Source: Rickettsia endosymbiont of Cardiosporidium cionae
GTDB taxonomy: Bacteria > Pseudomonadota > Alphaproteobacteria > Rickettsiales > Rickettsiaceae
Assembly (NCBI RefSeq): GCF_015476335.1
Contig: NZ_JADAQY010000002.1
Span: 91,716 to 155,715 of the forward strand
Direction of reading: 5' to 3'
DNA length: 64,000 nucleotides
Shown here: positions 40,338 to 50,517 of the stretch, piece after piece
Layout: each line of letters begins with the position of its first letter
How positions within the stretch are numbered: position 1 is the first letter of the stretch
The notes under the pieces: model-generated
The model's database searches: none
What the model saw: the letters and a program-made list of their open reading frames with translations, nothing else
Told to the model about the DNA's origin: nothing
Made by a program: the position numbers and the translations under genes

Positions 40338-41942
40338 ATGCAGTTACACAAAAATTTTACTAAATTCATACTTAAGTTGCTATTAACTTTAGTTATCATT
40401 AGTTTTATCGGATTTCAGTCAATAGCATTATTCCAAAGTAGTAATACAGAAGATTATGTTGTAACATTTTCTAACGGTATTAAGAATATATCAAAAAAAG
40501 AATTTGTTAAGCTAAAAAAATACGAAATAGAAGATATACAAAAAAAAACTAATAAAACCTTGACTGAAAATGAAATATTGCATTTAGGAATAGATAACAG
40601 AGTAATACAAAAATTAATTAATAAATCCGTATTAGAATATTTTATTAAATATTATAACCTAAATCTAAGTAATAATTATGCTATTAACTTTATAAAAACG
40701 CTGGAATATTTTCAGGATTCTAATAATAATTTTGATCCAAATATTTTTCGATCCTATTTTAGCGGAGCTTCTGATGGTCTAGAGAAGCAGTATATTAAAG
40801 AGGTAAAAGGAGATTTATTAAGGCAGTATGTGGCTGGGGTTTTCTTAGATATTTTCTTACCTTCTAAGATACTCGCTAAGAATTTTTTATATTACATTGC
40901 AGAAGAGAGGGTAGTGGATATAGTTAAGTATGATTTAAAAAAACGATATGCTAATAGCAAATCATCAAATCCTACTAAAGATCAGATAAATGAAATATAC
41001 GAGGCTACTAAGCAGGAGTTTTTAGTACCAGAGCAAAGAAGTTTTAGCTATGTATTTGTTAATAGTGATACATTGAACGGTCAAACTATTCCTATTACTT
41101 ATGCAGAAATTAAGGCATATTATGAAGAAAATATTGAGGATTTTAGTGGTAAAAGCTTAGCGCAGTCAAAGCCTCAAATCGTCTCTTTACTGCGTACAAT
41201 GCGTAATGAGGAGAAAATCATTAATTATATTAAAGATTTTGAATCCGAAATAGAAGCCGGCAGTAATTTATCACAAATTGCTAAAAAATTTAGGTTGAAA
41301 CCGATAAGTATAAATAATATAAACCGCCAATCTATGGATAATAATAAAAATCCTATATTAGCAGAAATATCTAACCAAGTTTTTGATATGATTCAAGACG
41401 AGTTATCTTATCCTATAGAGCTTAATAATCAATCTGGCATTGTAGTAGTTGAGTTGTACAAAATTATGGAGGAAAGGCAGCAAACATTAGAAGAAGTAGA
41501 ACCCATCTTAAGAGCTAGGTTTTATAATAAACAACTAATAAGTAATAATATATCCAAATTTGCAGAGTTTAAAAAAAAATATACCACAAATAATCAATCT
41601 AAGTCTAAAGATTTTCTTATTTTAAAAAATAATATTTTTAGTAGAAGTGATTTTCTGTTGCATAAATTCTCTAATAATCATGATATTCCTTATAATTTAA
41701 TGCGTGAAATCTTTAATATTAAGAAAGGTGATTACACTGATATCTACCAAAATAACGTTCAAGAAGCATTTTTTGCACGTTTAAATGCTGTACAGCATCG
41801 ATCTTTAACAGAAAAAAAATTAGCTGACACAAAATTATTGGATAATATCACGCAGCATATCAAGAATGAGATATTCCAAGAAATAGTAAAATTTATTACA
41901 ATACAGCATGATATGAAACTTCATCATTCAAATATCACTTAA
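40338..41942 (+). CDS. PpiD/SurA-like periplasmic chaperone
   Basis: 534 residues. An N-terminal signal anchor (about 10-32) is followed by a SurA_N_3-type chaperone domain (LTENEILHLGIDNRVIQKLINKSVL). A region where PpiD has its parvulin domain then follows (PEQRSFSYVFVN, ITYAEIKAYYEENIEDF, LEEVEPILRARFYN). The parvulin core is poorly conserved, so isomerase activity is doubtful and it may act only as an outer-membrane-protein chaperone. The tpiA/ppiD-like pairing is familiar from Alphaproteobacteria. An MFS gene follows after 22 bp. Confidence 0.82.
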   Translation: MQLHKNFTKFILKLLLTLVIISFIGFQSIALFQSSNTEDYVVTFSNGIKNISKKEFVKLKKYEIEDIQKKTNKTLTENEILHLGIDNRVIQKLINKSVLEYFIKYYNLNLSNNYAINFIKTLEYFQDSNNNFDPNIFRSYFSGASDGLEKQYIKEVKGDLLRQYVAGVFLDIFLPSKILAKNFLYYIAEERVVDIVKYDLKKRYANSKSSNPTKDQINEIYEATKQEFLVPEQRSFSYVFVNSDTLNGQTIPITYAEIKAYYEENIEDFSGKSLAQSKPQIVSLLRTMRNEEKIINYIKDFESEIEAGSNLSQIAKKFRLKPISINNINRQSMDNNKNPILAEISNQVFDMIQDELSYPIELNNQSGIVVVELYKIMEERQQTLEEVEPILRARFYNKQLISNNISKFAEFKKKYTTNNQSKSKDFLILKNNIFSRSDFLLHKFSNNHDIPYNLMREIFNIKKGDYTDIYQNNVQEAFFARLNAVQHRSLTEKKLADTKLLDNITQHIKNEIFQEIVKFITIQHDMKLHHSNIT

Positions 41943-41964
41943 TTTAATTTGGCATTTGAGGTTT

Positions 41965-43464
41965 ATGATAAGATTTAAAATGTCTGATTTCCTTAAATCT
42001 CCTAGATTGTTTTTTAGTATTATCATTGCCAATATCCTGGACCATTACGATTCTGCTTTGTATATTTTTATGATGCCTGTACTATCACGTGTCTTTTTCC
42101 CACAATTATCAAGCGTAGAAGGTTTGTTGTTATTACATAGCATTAAGAAAATTATTCGAATGCTTACTAGGCCAATTTCTATGGTATTATTTGGTTATTT
42201 ATTAACTAAGTATTGCCCTAAGAAGTTATTAATTTATACCTTACAAGGTATTAGTATTTCTACATTTGCTATAGCTTTATTACCTGGATATAGTAAAATT
42301 GGAGTGTTTGCTCCGATATTACTGATAATGTTTAGAAGTTTGCAGAATAGTTTTGCATCTGGAGAACAGGTTATATCAGAATTATTAGTATTAGAACAAG
42401 TAACTGAAGCAAAATTTCAAATAAAAGCCAGTGGTTTTTATCTGTTTTCAACTATGTTAGGTATAAGTTTTTCTTCGTTTGCAGCAACATTGGTAATCTA
42501 TAGTGCTGATCCTGATTTTTACTGGAGGATAGCATTTATTGTTGGAATGTTAACTAGCATTACTGCTACCTATCTTAGAATTGCAGCTAGCAAAGAAAAT
42601 CTTGCTTCAATGTTGAACGATACTAGTAAATATCAATCATTGAAGTCAAAATTGCATTTTGCATCTACAAACTGTTTAAATTTCTGGAATTCGTGGTCTA
42701 ATTTTTTTAGTTCATTGCCGATATCAATAATTAATATAGTGAATAAATTACAGAAAAATATATTATATCTATTAAAAATTATACCAAGTAGATTGTTTCA
42801 TTATCTTAAAAAGAATAGTAAACCTACATTTAGTTTAGGAGGTAAACCAGAGATCAAAGAAAAAATTCTGAATCATAAAATAACCTTTATAAAGTTATTT
42901 TCAGTTAATGCATTTTCTTATTCAACTTATGTAATTCCTTTTATTTTTTTTAATTATTTTATTCCAATAGCTAATAGTAATATATCTCTAAAAGCATTGA
43001 TGCCCTATAATACATTTTTTATGTTTATTAATGTTAGTATGATACCAATATTAAGCATTATTATTAATAGAGAGAATTTATTAAAGATAATGCTCATAGT
43101 TTCGAGTTTATTTGTGATTACTATTATCCCTATATTTATGGTTATCCCTAATTTAGGATTATTTGGAATTAATTTATCAAAATTATGGATAATGTTCTTA
43201 GGGGTAGTGTTTTCTGTATCAAGAACAGTGTTTTTGATACATATTAAAGTCATACGAGATAGGTATTTTGTAAATAGTATCTCTGAAGCCTTCGGTACAG
43301 AAATATTAGGGCGCAGTACCAGTTTTATTTGTTTATTGCTTTGGTATATAACAAATAGCACTGTAATACCCGGTATCTATGTTGCTTTAATAGCCTTTTC
43401 TGCTAGCGTTGTTATAGCTAAAGAGTTAGGTGTTGAGTGTAATCCCAAAAAGAATACATACTGA
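41965..43464 (+). CDS. MFS transporter, ProP-like
   Basis: About 500 residues and 12 membrane helices split by a long cytoplasmic loop (about residues 205-300). The start chosen is the ATG at 41965 just after GAGG; the spacing is short, and the TTG at 41956 or the ATG at 41980 are alternatives. The N-terminal motif NILDHYDSALYIFMMPVLSRVFFP fits the metabolite:H+ symporter/ProP group that is multiplied in Rickettsiales. Substrate unknown, perhaps proline, betaine or a host metabolite. Confidence 0.8.
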   Translation: MIRFKMSDFLKSPRLFFSIIIANILDHYDSALYIFMMPVLSRVFFPQLSSVEGLLLLHSIKKIIRMLTRPISMVLFGYLLTKYCPKKLLIYTLQGISISTFAIALLPGYSKIGVFAPILLIMFRSLQNSFASGEQVISELLVLEQVTEAKFQIKASGFYLFSTMLGISFSSFAATLVIYSADPDFYWRIAFIVGMLTSITATYLRIAASKENLASMLNDTSKYQSLKSKLHFASTNCLNFWNSWSNFFSSLPISIINIVNKLQKNILYLLKIIPSRLFHYLKKNSKPTFSLGGKPEIKEKILNHKITFIKLFSVNAFSYSTYVIPFIFFNYFIPIANSNISLKALMPYNTFFMFINVSMIPILSIIINRENLLKIMLIVSSLFVITIIPIFMVIPNLGLFGINLSKLWIMFLGVVFSVSRTVFLIHIKVIRDRYFVNSISEAFGTEILGRSTSFICLLLWYITNSTVIPGIYVALIAFSASVVIAKELGVECNPKKNTY

Positions 43465-43592
43465 GAATGTTATTTGGAGTTATTATCATTATTCTTAACT
43501 ATAATTGAACCAAAATATAGAACTTATATACACTAATGCAGTGTGTTGTACTAATAATATAAGTTTTTAAAAGTTAACATTGTTATGTTACA

Positions 43593-44426
43593 TTAATATC
43601 TTAATAACTCATTTATGCTAATTTTTTTTCTTGTATTAGCATCTACTTGTTTTGTTATTACAGCACAGTAGAGAGCTGGTAGATTTTTATTTTCATTTGC
43701 TATACAACCAGGTACTACAACAGAATATGCAGGGATTTTACCGTATGATATCTTTCCTGTATCGCGGTGAATAATTTTAGTAGAAGCTCCGATGAATACA
43801 CCCATACTTATAACAGAACCATGCTCAACTATTGTTCCTTCTACTATTTCGGACCTAGCTCCGATAAAACAACCATCTTCAATTATTACAGGTAAAGATT
43901 GTACTGGCTCTAATACTCCTCCTATTCCTGTACCACCTGAAATATGACAATTTTCTCCTACATAAGCGCAAGAGCCTACAGTTGCCCAGGTATCTATGAG
44001 AGTATTATTACCAATATGGGCGCCTATATTGATAAATGAAGGCATTATAACTGTGTTTTTTCCTATATAGGAGCCTTTACGCACAAAGGCTCCTGGCACG
44101 ATACGATGTTGATTGGTAATAAAGTCTTTCTCATTATATTCTGTAAATTTATTGTTGATTTTATCAAACCAGCGGATATTGCCAACTTCATATATTTTGT
44201 TATCAGAGTATTTCATATATAAAAGAATAGCTTTTTTTACCCATTCATTGACGTACCAACTATTATTTTCTTTGTAACAAACTTTTATGTTTCCAATGTT
44301 TAGTTGATTAATAATAAAATCTAGTTTAGACTGAGCTATTGTTATAGCTGTTTGGGGCAATAGCTGTTTTTCGCAGTTTTGTTGCCATAGCTTTTCTATA
44401 AAATCTTTGTACTCTTGCATATTCAT
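43593..44426 (-). CDS. dapD: 2,3,4,5-tetrahydropyridine-2,6-dicarboxylate N-succinyltransferase
   Basis: 277 residues. Left-handed beta-helix hexapeptide repeats run through about residues 100-230 (GAFVRKGSYIGKNTVIMPSF, NIGAHIGNNTLIDTWATVGS). The signature IGGVLEPVQSLPVIIEDG and EIVEGTIVEHGSVISMGVFI are present. It makes N-succinyl-2-amino-6-oxopimelate on the route to meso-DAP and lysine, consistent with the peptidoglycan genes in the window. Confidence 0.96.
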   Translation of the reverse strand: MNMQEYKDFIEKLWQQNCEKQLLPQTAITIAQSKLDFIINQLNIGNIKVCYKENNSWYVNEWVKKAILLYMKYSDNKIYEVGNIRWFDKINNKFTEYNEKDFITNQHRIVPGAFVRKGSYIGKNTVIMPSFINIGAHIGNNTLIDTWATVGSCAYVGENCHISGGTGIGGVLEPVQSLPVIIEDGCFIGARSEIVEGTIVEHGSVISMGVFIGASTKIIHRDTGKISYGKIPAYSVVVPGCIANENKNLPALYCAVITKQVDANTRKKISINELLRY

Positions 44427-44623
44427 AAAATCAGTGATGCTATTTGATTCATTTTATCTTTATCTTTCATTAGAATACTTCTAAACAGAAGAGAAAAATA
44501 TTAAGATATGTGTCTTGTATTGATACAAAACTGAGGGCCGAATTGTACATCAGATATAGTGAGTAAGCAATTATAAACGACTGATTTTTTAAATATAATG
44601 AATTATTTATAAAGTTATTAGTT

Positions 44624-45214
44624 ATGTATATTACATGTAAAAAATGTAAGACAAATTTTTTTGTTGATGATGGACAAATTGGAGATAATGGTAGAAAGGT
44701 CAAATGTTCTAATTGTAAGAATATTTGGCATCAATACCCTAATCAAGGTAATAGTATTAGTACTAAAAATTTGGACAAAGATACCAATTTACCTGTTATT
44801 TTACCGGTAAAGATTCCCTTTTATCTTTATATTATTCCAATTTTTTTATTTAGTATCATTGTATTTATGATAGTGATGACATTCCCCAGGGCTTTTAGTA
44901 TCCCTTCATTTCTTGATAATAATAGGTTGAAAATAGAAGATGTAAAAATCTCTTATGATGAAGATAGAGAACATATTGTAGTTGATTATAAAATATTTAA
45001 TATTTCTAACAGAAAAACCGAAATGCCTTTAGTTAGAGTAAGGCTTTTGGATGATAGTAATAGAGTGTTGAAGATGGATATAGTTGAGCGCAAAAATCTT
45101 GTGTTTTCACCTAAACAATATCTACATTTTCAAACTGAATTTAAGTCAGTGAATAAGGATATCACGATTGTTGATCTGATGTTAGGAAATAAATTAGATT
45201 TTTTACTTAGGTAG
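44624..45214 (+). CDS. Zinc-ribbon membrane protein (MJ0042/DUF3426 type)
   Basis: 196 residues. The N terminus has a CxxC pair (ITCKKCKTNFFV) and a second pair (KVKCSNCKNIWHQ) of the MJ0042 zinc finger. A single membrane helix at about 65-88 follows (IPFYLYIIPIFLFSIIVFMI). The C-terminal domain is periplasmic and beta-rich. This architecture is widespread in Alphaproteobacteria with no settled function. Confidence 0.8.
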   Translation: MYITCKKCKTNFFVDDGQIGDNGRKVKCSNCKNIWHQYPNQGNSISTKNLDKDTNLPVILPVKIPFYLYIIPIFLFSIIVFMIVMTFPRAFSIPSFLDNNRLKIEDVKISYDEDREHIVVDYKIFNISNRKTEMPLVRVRLLDDSNRVLKMDIVERKNLVFSPKQYLHFQTEFKSVNKDITIVDLMLGNKLDFLLR

Positions 45215-45288
45215 TTTTACTATTATTGATTTTATAACAAAAGGAAATAGTATTTTATGTATTCGCATATTAGATCGTAGTTTATAAA

Positions 45289-46353
45289 ATGAGTTTAGGT
45301 CGTTATAAAAGTAAAAATTTTTTTATTGTATGGTTATACATAATGTGTTTTATGGTGATTTTGGCAATATTCGTAGGAGGGTTGACTAGGCTTACGAAAT
45401 CAGGCTTATCTATCACTGAGTGGTTACCTATTTCAGGTGTAATACCTCCTTTAATTGAGTCTGATTGGATGCTGGCTTTCAATAAATACAAATTATCTCC
45501 AGAATATAAATATGCAAATTTTACTATGGATCTTGGAGGATTTAAAAAGATATTTTGGCTCGAGTTTATTCATAGAATTATAGGAAGATTAATATTCATT
45601 ATGTATATTATACCAGGCTTATTTTTTGCATTCTGTCATTATATTACATCACGAAATATCTTTTATTATTGCATTGTAGGTATGTTAATATTATTGCAAG
45701 GTTATATCGGCTGGTATATGGTGAAGAGTGGGTTGGTGAATAACCCTTCAGTGAGCCACTATAGGCTTGCTTTACATTTATTTGTTTCCCTTGTAATATA
45801 TATTATGTTGTTTTGGCAGTTGATGCGTTCTTCTTTTGATATGTTTTTGGTATCTGAGTTTGTTTATGCTAATCAGTTAGCAGTGGTAAGTAGATATTTA
45901 TCTATAGCCATTATTATTGTATTTCTGCAAATTATAATAGGAGCATTTGTTGCAGGGCTTGATGCTGGTTTAGTATATAATACATATCCTTGTATGGGAG
46001 GGGATGTTATAGCTAGTGAGCTGTTTCATTTAAAGCTGGATATGAATATATTGAATAACCCAGTATTAGTACAGTGTTTACATAGATTGTTCGCAATTTT
46101 TATACTATTATATAATGTATTTTTGGCTATAGTTTTAATTCGTACTGGATATACCAAGTTAATAAAATTATCCATAGTGCTATTATTTGCAGTAGCAATA
46201 CAATTTGTATTAGGGGTACTGACCTTGATTTACTATGTGCCTATAATTTTAGCGTTATTACACCAAATAGGTGCTGTAATATTAATTTCTTACTTGGTTT
46301 ATGGATTATTTTTAGTCAAATCTAATCAATTTGAAGAATTATTTTATCATTGA
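45289..46353 (+). CDS. ctaA: Heme A synthase (COX15 type)
   Basis: 354 residues and eight membrane helices. Heme-ligand His motifs appear as EFIHRIIGRLIFIMYI, HYRLALHLFVS, VQCLHRLFAIFIL and LLHQIGAVILI. The N-terminal signature GGLTRLTKSGLSITEWLPISG is complete. It oxidises heme O to heme A for an aa3-type cytochrome oxidase and so implies aerobic respiration. Confidence 0.96.
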   Translation: MSLGRYKSKNFFIVWLYIMCFMVILAIFVGGLTRLTKSGLSITEWLPISGVIPPLIESDWMLAFNKYKLSPEYKYANFTMDLGGFKKIFWLEFIHRIIGRLIFIMYIIPGLFFAFCHYITSRNIFYYCIVGMLILLQGYIGWYMVKSGLVNNPSVSHYRLALHLFVSLVIYIMLFWQLMRSSFDMFLVSEFVYANQLAVVSRYLSIAIIIVFLQIIIGAFVAGLDAGLVYNTYPCMGGDVIASELFHLKLDMNILNNPVLVQCLHRLFAIFILLYNVFLAIVLIRTGYTKLIKLSIVLLFAVAIQFVLGVLTLIYYVPIILALLHQIGAVILISYLVYGLFLVKSNQFEELFYH

Positions 46354-46436
46354 GCAATCAGCTGGATAGGGCGTATATTTCATTAAAGAATCAAGTAATT
46401 TCTTTCAGTTAGTGGACTCCTGAAAATGGGAATATC

Positions 46437-47789
46437 ATGAAGAAAAATATAGGAATATTAGGGTTAGGAGTAACTGGTACATCTTTATATAAGTATTTTG
46501 TGTCTAAAGGTTATAACAAAATATTATGTTATGACGATCAGGCAGCTAAAAGAAAATCCTTTTTGTCTAGATTTGATGATGCAACTATTATAGATATTAG
46601 TGATTCATGTTGGAAAAATTTAGATGTCATTTATCTCAGCCCTGGGATAAGTTCAGAACATAAAATTTATGATATATCTACAAAATATAGTATAGGGATA
46701 TCATCTGATATAGATTTATTTTATAGCCAAAATATAAATTCTAAGTTTATAGCAATTACTGGTACTAACGGTAAAACTACTGTGACATCTTTAGTATTTC
46801 ATATAATGAAGTCAGCTGGTATTGACTGTGACGTTGGAGGTAATATAGGACAACCTGTCTTAAACATGAGATTTGGTAAAGCTTTTTATATACTTGAATT
46901 ATCATCATTTCAGATAGATTTATTAAAGATATTTAAACCTACATTATCTTTAATAGTTAATATATTCCCAGATCATCTAGATAGATATAAAGATTTTACA
47001 TCATATATCCATTCTAAATTTAAGTTATGCATGTTATCTGATATCAATGTAATTGGTATTTTTAATGATATAACTTCTAAATTTTATACAGAATACACTA
47101 AGAGTTATCCTAATAAACATATTATAACATTTTTTCATAGTTCTATTTATAATTATGACTCTAGAATGGATTCCAATAGTTTATACATAAAAAATTCTAC
47201 AATTATTGATAATATCAGTGGAAAAACATATCATTTGCCAGATAAAATTAATTTATTGGGTGATCATAATCAGTCTAATATATTGGCAGGTTACATAATA
47301 TGTAGAATATTTAATATACCTGCTACTCAAATTCTACAATATATCAGGAGTTTTGAGTCGCTAGAACACAGATTGCAGTATATCGGTTATAAATATAAAA
47401 TATCATTTTATAATGATAGTAAAGCAACAAATAGCAATGCAACTAAATCTGCTCTGCTTGCGCTTGAGGATATATTATGGATATTAGGAGGTGTATGTAA
47501 AGAAACTGATTTTTCAGCATTAGATGTAGCATTACTTAATGTTAGAAAGGCTTATGTGTTTGGCAAAGATAGGTTAATACTATCGCGTTACCTTGAAGGC
47601 AAGCTAGCTTTAGAATTATTTGATTGTCTTGATGAAGCATTTTTAAAAGCAGTTGAGGATGCAGGGCTGCTCAATAGAAGTTGTAATATATTGTTATCAC
47701 CTGTTGCTGCATCATTTGATCAATTTAGTAATTTCATGCATAGAGGAAATCATTTTGTAGATTTAGTAAAACAATTTTTAATAAAGTAG
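46437..47789 (+). CDS. murD: UDP-N-acetylmuramoyl-L-alanine:D-glutamate ligase
   Basis: 450 residues. N-terminal Rossmann part GILGLGVTGTSLYKYF, ATP loop AITGTNGKTTVTSLV, then GNIGQPVL and ELSSFQID, and the C-terminal EHRLQYIGYKYKISFYNDSKATN. It adds D-Glu in the cytoplasmic synthesis of the peptidoglycan stem. Ten bp lie between it and ftsW, a remnant of the division/cell wall cluster. Confidence 0.96.
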   Translation: MKKNIGILGLGVTGTSLYKYFVSKGYNKILCYDDQAAKRKSFLSRFDDATIIDISDSCWKNLDVIYLSPGISSEHKIYDISTKYSIGISSDIDLFYSQNINSKFIAITGTNGKTTVTSLVFHIMKSAGIDCDVGGNIGQPVLNMRFGKAFYILELSSFQIDLLKIFKPTLSLIVNIFPDHLDRYKDFTSYIHSKFKLCMLSDINVIGIFNDITSKFYTEYTKSYPNKHIITFFHSSIYNYDSRMDSNSLYIKNSTIIDNISGKTYHLPDKINLLGDHNQSNILAGYIICRIFNIPATQILQYIRSFESLEHRLQYIGYKYKISFYNDSKATNSNATKSALLALEDILWILGGVCKETDFSALDVALLNVRKAYVFGKDRLILSRYLEGKLALELFDCLDEAFLKAVEDAGLLNRSCNILLSPVAASFDQFSNFMHRGNHFVDLVKQFLIK

Positions 47790-47799
47790 ATCTTGTCTC

Positions 47800-48918
47800 A
47801 TGAAATATTTAATAAATAATTGGTGGAGGAGTGTTGACCAAAAAATAGTTATAGCAATTTCTATACTAATGTCTATTGGATTACTGTTAGTTATTACTTC
47901 AAGTGAAAGAGCAGCTAATAATATGCATTTGAATAAAAATTATTTTATTATAAGACATGTGATATTTTTAGGTATTGCACTTGTATTAATGTTTATATTA
48001 TCAAATGTTCGTCAGCAAACATTAAGAAGAATTTCTTTATTAGGGTTAATATTTAATATTATTATTTTAGCTATTATTGTTTTTTATGGTCGTGAAGTTA
48101 AAGGAGCAAAACGTTGGATTTCTATATTTAATATATCATATCAGGCTTCTGAGATAATAAGACCATTCTTTTTTGTAGTAGTATCAAAAATCCTTTCTCT
48201 GGATGAATATACTCTGCGTGTGAGAATTTATGTTGTTAGTATACTATATTTTATATTGGCATTTTTAATAATCATCCAACCTGATTTTGGTATGCTGGTT
48301 ATTATTACAATAGTATTTGTGATATTGTTGTTTGTTGCTGGGATACCTATTATGTGGTTTGTAATATCCGTTATGTTATCTGTTGTTGTATTTATGGCTA
48401 GTTATTTTATGTTTCCTCATATATCTCAGAGGATAAATAAATATATTTATCCTCAATATCATGATAATTATCAAGTGAAACAATCACTAGCTTCATTTTA
48501 TAATGGTAGTATATTTGGAAAGGGGCCTGGTGAGGGCGAGTTTAAAAGATACTTGCCAGATTCGCATACAGATTTTATTTTTGCTGTATCAGGTGAAGAA
48601 TTTGGAGTGTTTATATCCTTAATCATTATACTATGCTTTGCATTTATAACAATTTATGTATTACTAAAGGCTTATAAAGAAGAAAATAATTTTGTAAAGT
48701 TAACTTTATTATCTATTATTAGTAATTTTGGAATACAATCTTGTATCAATATAGGTGTTACTCTTGATTTATTGCCTACCAAGGGTATGACATTGCCCTT
48801 TATAAGTTATGGAGGATCTTCTTTAATTGCAAGGAGTATTGAATTTGGTATTATATTGGCCTTGACTAAAACTAAGACTTCTCTCATCAAATATAAAATA
48901 CTGAACTCTATTGACTAG
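47800..48918 (+). CDS. ftsW: Peptidoglycan glycosyltransferase FtsW
   Basis: 372 residues, ten membrane helices, SEDS family. Signatures are GAKRWISIFNISYQASEI, LIIIQPDFGMLVIIT, FGKGPGEGEFKRYLPDSHTDFI and LPTKGMTLPFISYGGSSLI. The linkage to murD favours FtsW, the septal polymerase, over RodA. Confidence 0.95.
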   Translation: MKYLINNWWRSVDQKIVIAISILMSIGLLLVITSSERAANNMHLNKNYFIIRHVIFLGIALVLMFILSNVRQQTLRRISLLGLIFNIIILAIIVFYGREVKGAKRWISIFNISYQASEIIRPFFFVVVSKILSLDEYTLRVRIYVVSILYFILAFLIIIQPDFGMLVIITIVFVILLFVAGIPIMWFVISVMLSVVVFMASYFMFPHISQRINKYIYPQYHDNYQVKQSLASFYNGSIFGKGPGEGEFKRYLPDSHTDFIFAVSGEEFGVFISLIIILCFAFITIYVLLKAYKEENNFVKLTLLSIISNFGIQSCINIGVTLDLLPTKGMTLPFISYGGSSLIARSIEFGIILALTKTKTSLIKYKILNSID

Positions 48919-49008
48919 GGTAATTTCTGTGTTATTATTTTTCGTGTTATAGTAATCAATAGCACTTTATGCTTTGTTATTTAAAATATAAATCTGAAAT
49001 TAAATTAT

Positions 49009-50427
49009 ATGCTTACTAAATCTATAGTGCTGGTTCCTGCATTAATGATTTTTGTTGTGATGATGATTAGCAGGAGAACGCTTCCTTCATTGATTGCGGG
49101 TATTGTTACAGCTGCAGTAATACAAGGCCAATCTATAGGCTTTTCAACTATTTATACTATATTTAGTTATTTTCAATCAGTTTTTTATGAATCTTCTCAA
49201 ATCTCTTGGAATAATATTTTTACATTATTATTTTTATGGGTCTTAGGTATTATTATATCTGTTTATACTTACTCTGGAGCTATGTCGATTCTTGCAGAAC
49301 GCATTACAAAATATATCAAATCTCCGACTTATGCCAAGCTTATTGTGTTTTTTTTGGGTATTATATGTTTTATAGATGATTATTTTAATAGTTTAGCTAT
49401 TGGTTCTTCTGCAAGAACTTTATTTGATAAAAAATCTCTTTCTAGAGAGAAATTGGCATATTATTTAGATACCACAGCTGCTCCTGTGTGTGTTATGGTG
49501 CCTTTATCAAGTTGGGGAGCTTTTATTGTAGCAATATTGGATAGTTCTATATTCCAATTTGGATTGCCTTATACTAGCGGTGTAGAATTGTTTCTGCAAT
49601 CAGTATGTTATAATTATTATTCAATTATATCATTGATCATGCTATTTATTTTCTCTATTTGGAATTTTGATTTTCCTAAAATGTTATATTTTGAAAATCA
49701 GGCAAAAAATAACAATAATGATTCACCAGCTACTAGTATGATATCCTCAAAATTGGTATTTTATTCTATACCTGTGAGTGTAATGGTGTTATTTGCTTCT
49801 ACATTATTGTTTATGTTTGCTACTGGTTATATTTATAGTGATAGTGTTAGTTTTATATCTATTTTAAGTAATATGAAGTTGGGTTTTTCACTATTTTGTG
49901 GAGGGACGCTTTCTTTGATATGTTTTTTAATTTTCTGTCCTATAAATTACAAAGATCTAGTATTAAATCTTTCAGAAGGTTACAAAACTATGTCATCAGC
50001 TATTTATGTGTTAGTTTTTGCTTGGGCATTTTCGTTTGCAATGAATGAATTAAATGTAGGAGATTACATTGCTTCAGTGATTATCTCTTCAAATTTTCAT
50101 AAGTCTTATATTCCTATAGTGATATTTTTTACTGCTGTGATGATTTCAATCTGTACAGGCAGCAGCTGGGTAACTTTTGCTGTGCTGATACCTATAATTT
50201 GTCAATTGTTAATTAATGATATCAATATACTTCCTATGACTATAGGAGCTATGTTAGCTGGGGGGGTGTTTGGAGATCATACATCACCTATATCAGATAC
50301 ATCAATATTATCTTCAATAGGCGCTGGCTGCAGCCATTTGGATCATGTTATTACGCAGCTTCCTTATAATATTACTGCTCTCATTTTATCTACTATAATT
50401 TATGTTATTTCAGTGTTTTTATATTAG
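49009..50427 (+). CDS. nhaC: Na+/H+ antiporter NhaC family protein
   Basis: 472 residues with about eleven membrane helices. Family segments are FFLGIICFIDDYFNSLAIGS, the half-repeat TTAAPVCVMVPLSSWGAFI, ICTGSSWVTFAVLIPI and GGVFGDHTSPISDTSILSSIGAGCSHLDHV. It exchanges Na+ for protons. The gene stands alone with a gap of 90 bp on each side. The exact ion preference is not shown by sequence. Confidence 0.9.
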   Translation: MLTKSIVLVPALMIFVVMMISRRTLPSLIAGIVTAAVIQGQSIGFSTIYTIFSYFQSVFYESSQISWNNIFTLLFLWVLGIIISVYTYSGAMSILAERITKYIKSPTYAKLIVFFLGIICFIDDYFNSLAIGSSARTLFDKKSLSREKLAYYLDTTAAPVCVMVPLSSWGAFIVAILDSSIFQFGLPYTSGVELFLQSVCYNYYSIISLIMLFIFSIWNFDFPKMLYFENQAKNNNNDSPATSMISSKLVFYSIPVSVMVLFASTLLFMFATGYIYSDSVSFISILSNMKLGFSLFCGGTLSLICFLIFCPINYKDLVLNLSEGYKTMSSAIYVLVFAWAFSFAMNELNVGDYIASVIISSNFHKSYIPIVIFFTAVMISICTGSSWVTFAVLIPIICQLLINDINILPMTIGAMLAGGVFGDHTSPISDTSILSSIGAGCSHLDHVITQLPYNITALILSTIIYVISVFLY

Positions 50428-50517
50428 AATTCTATTATAGTGTATCGATTGAGCGTAGGATTTTTTTATCAAAAATTATTGATTTTGTATTATTGGTTGA
50501 GGTATTAATTATTAATT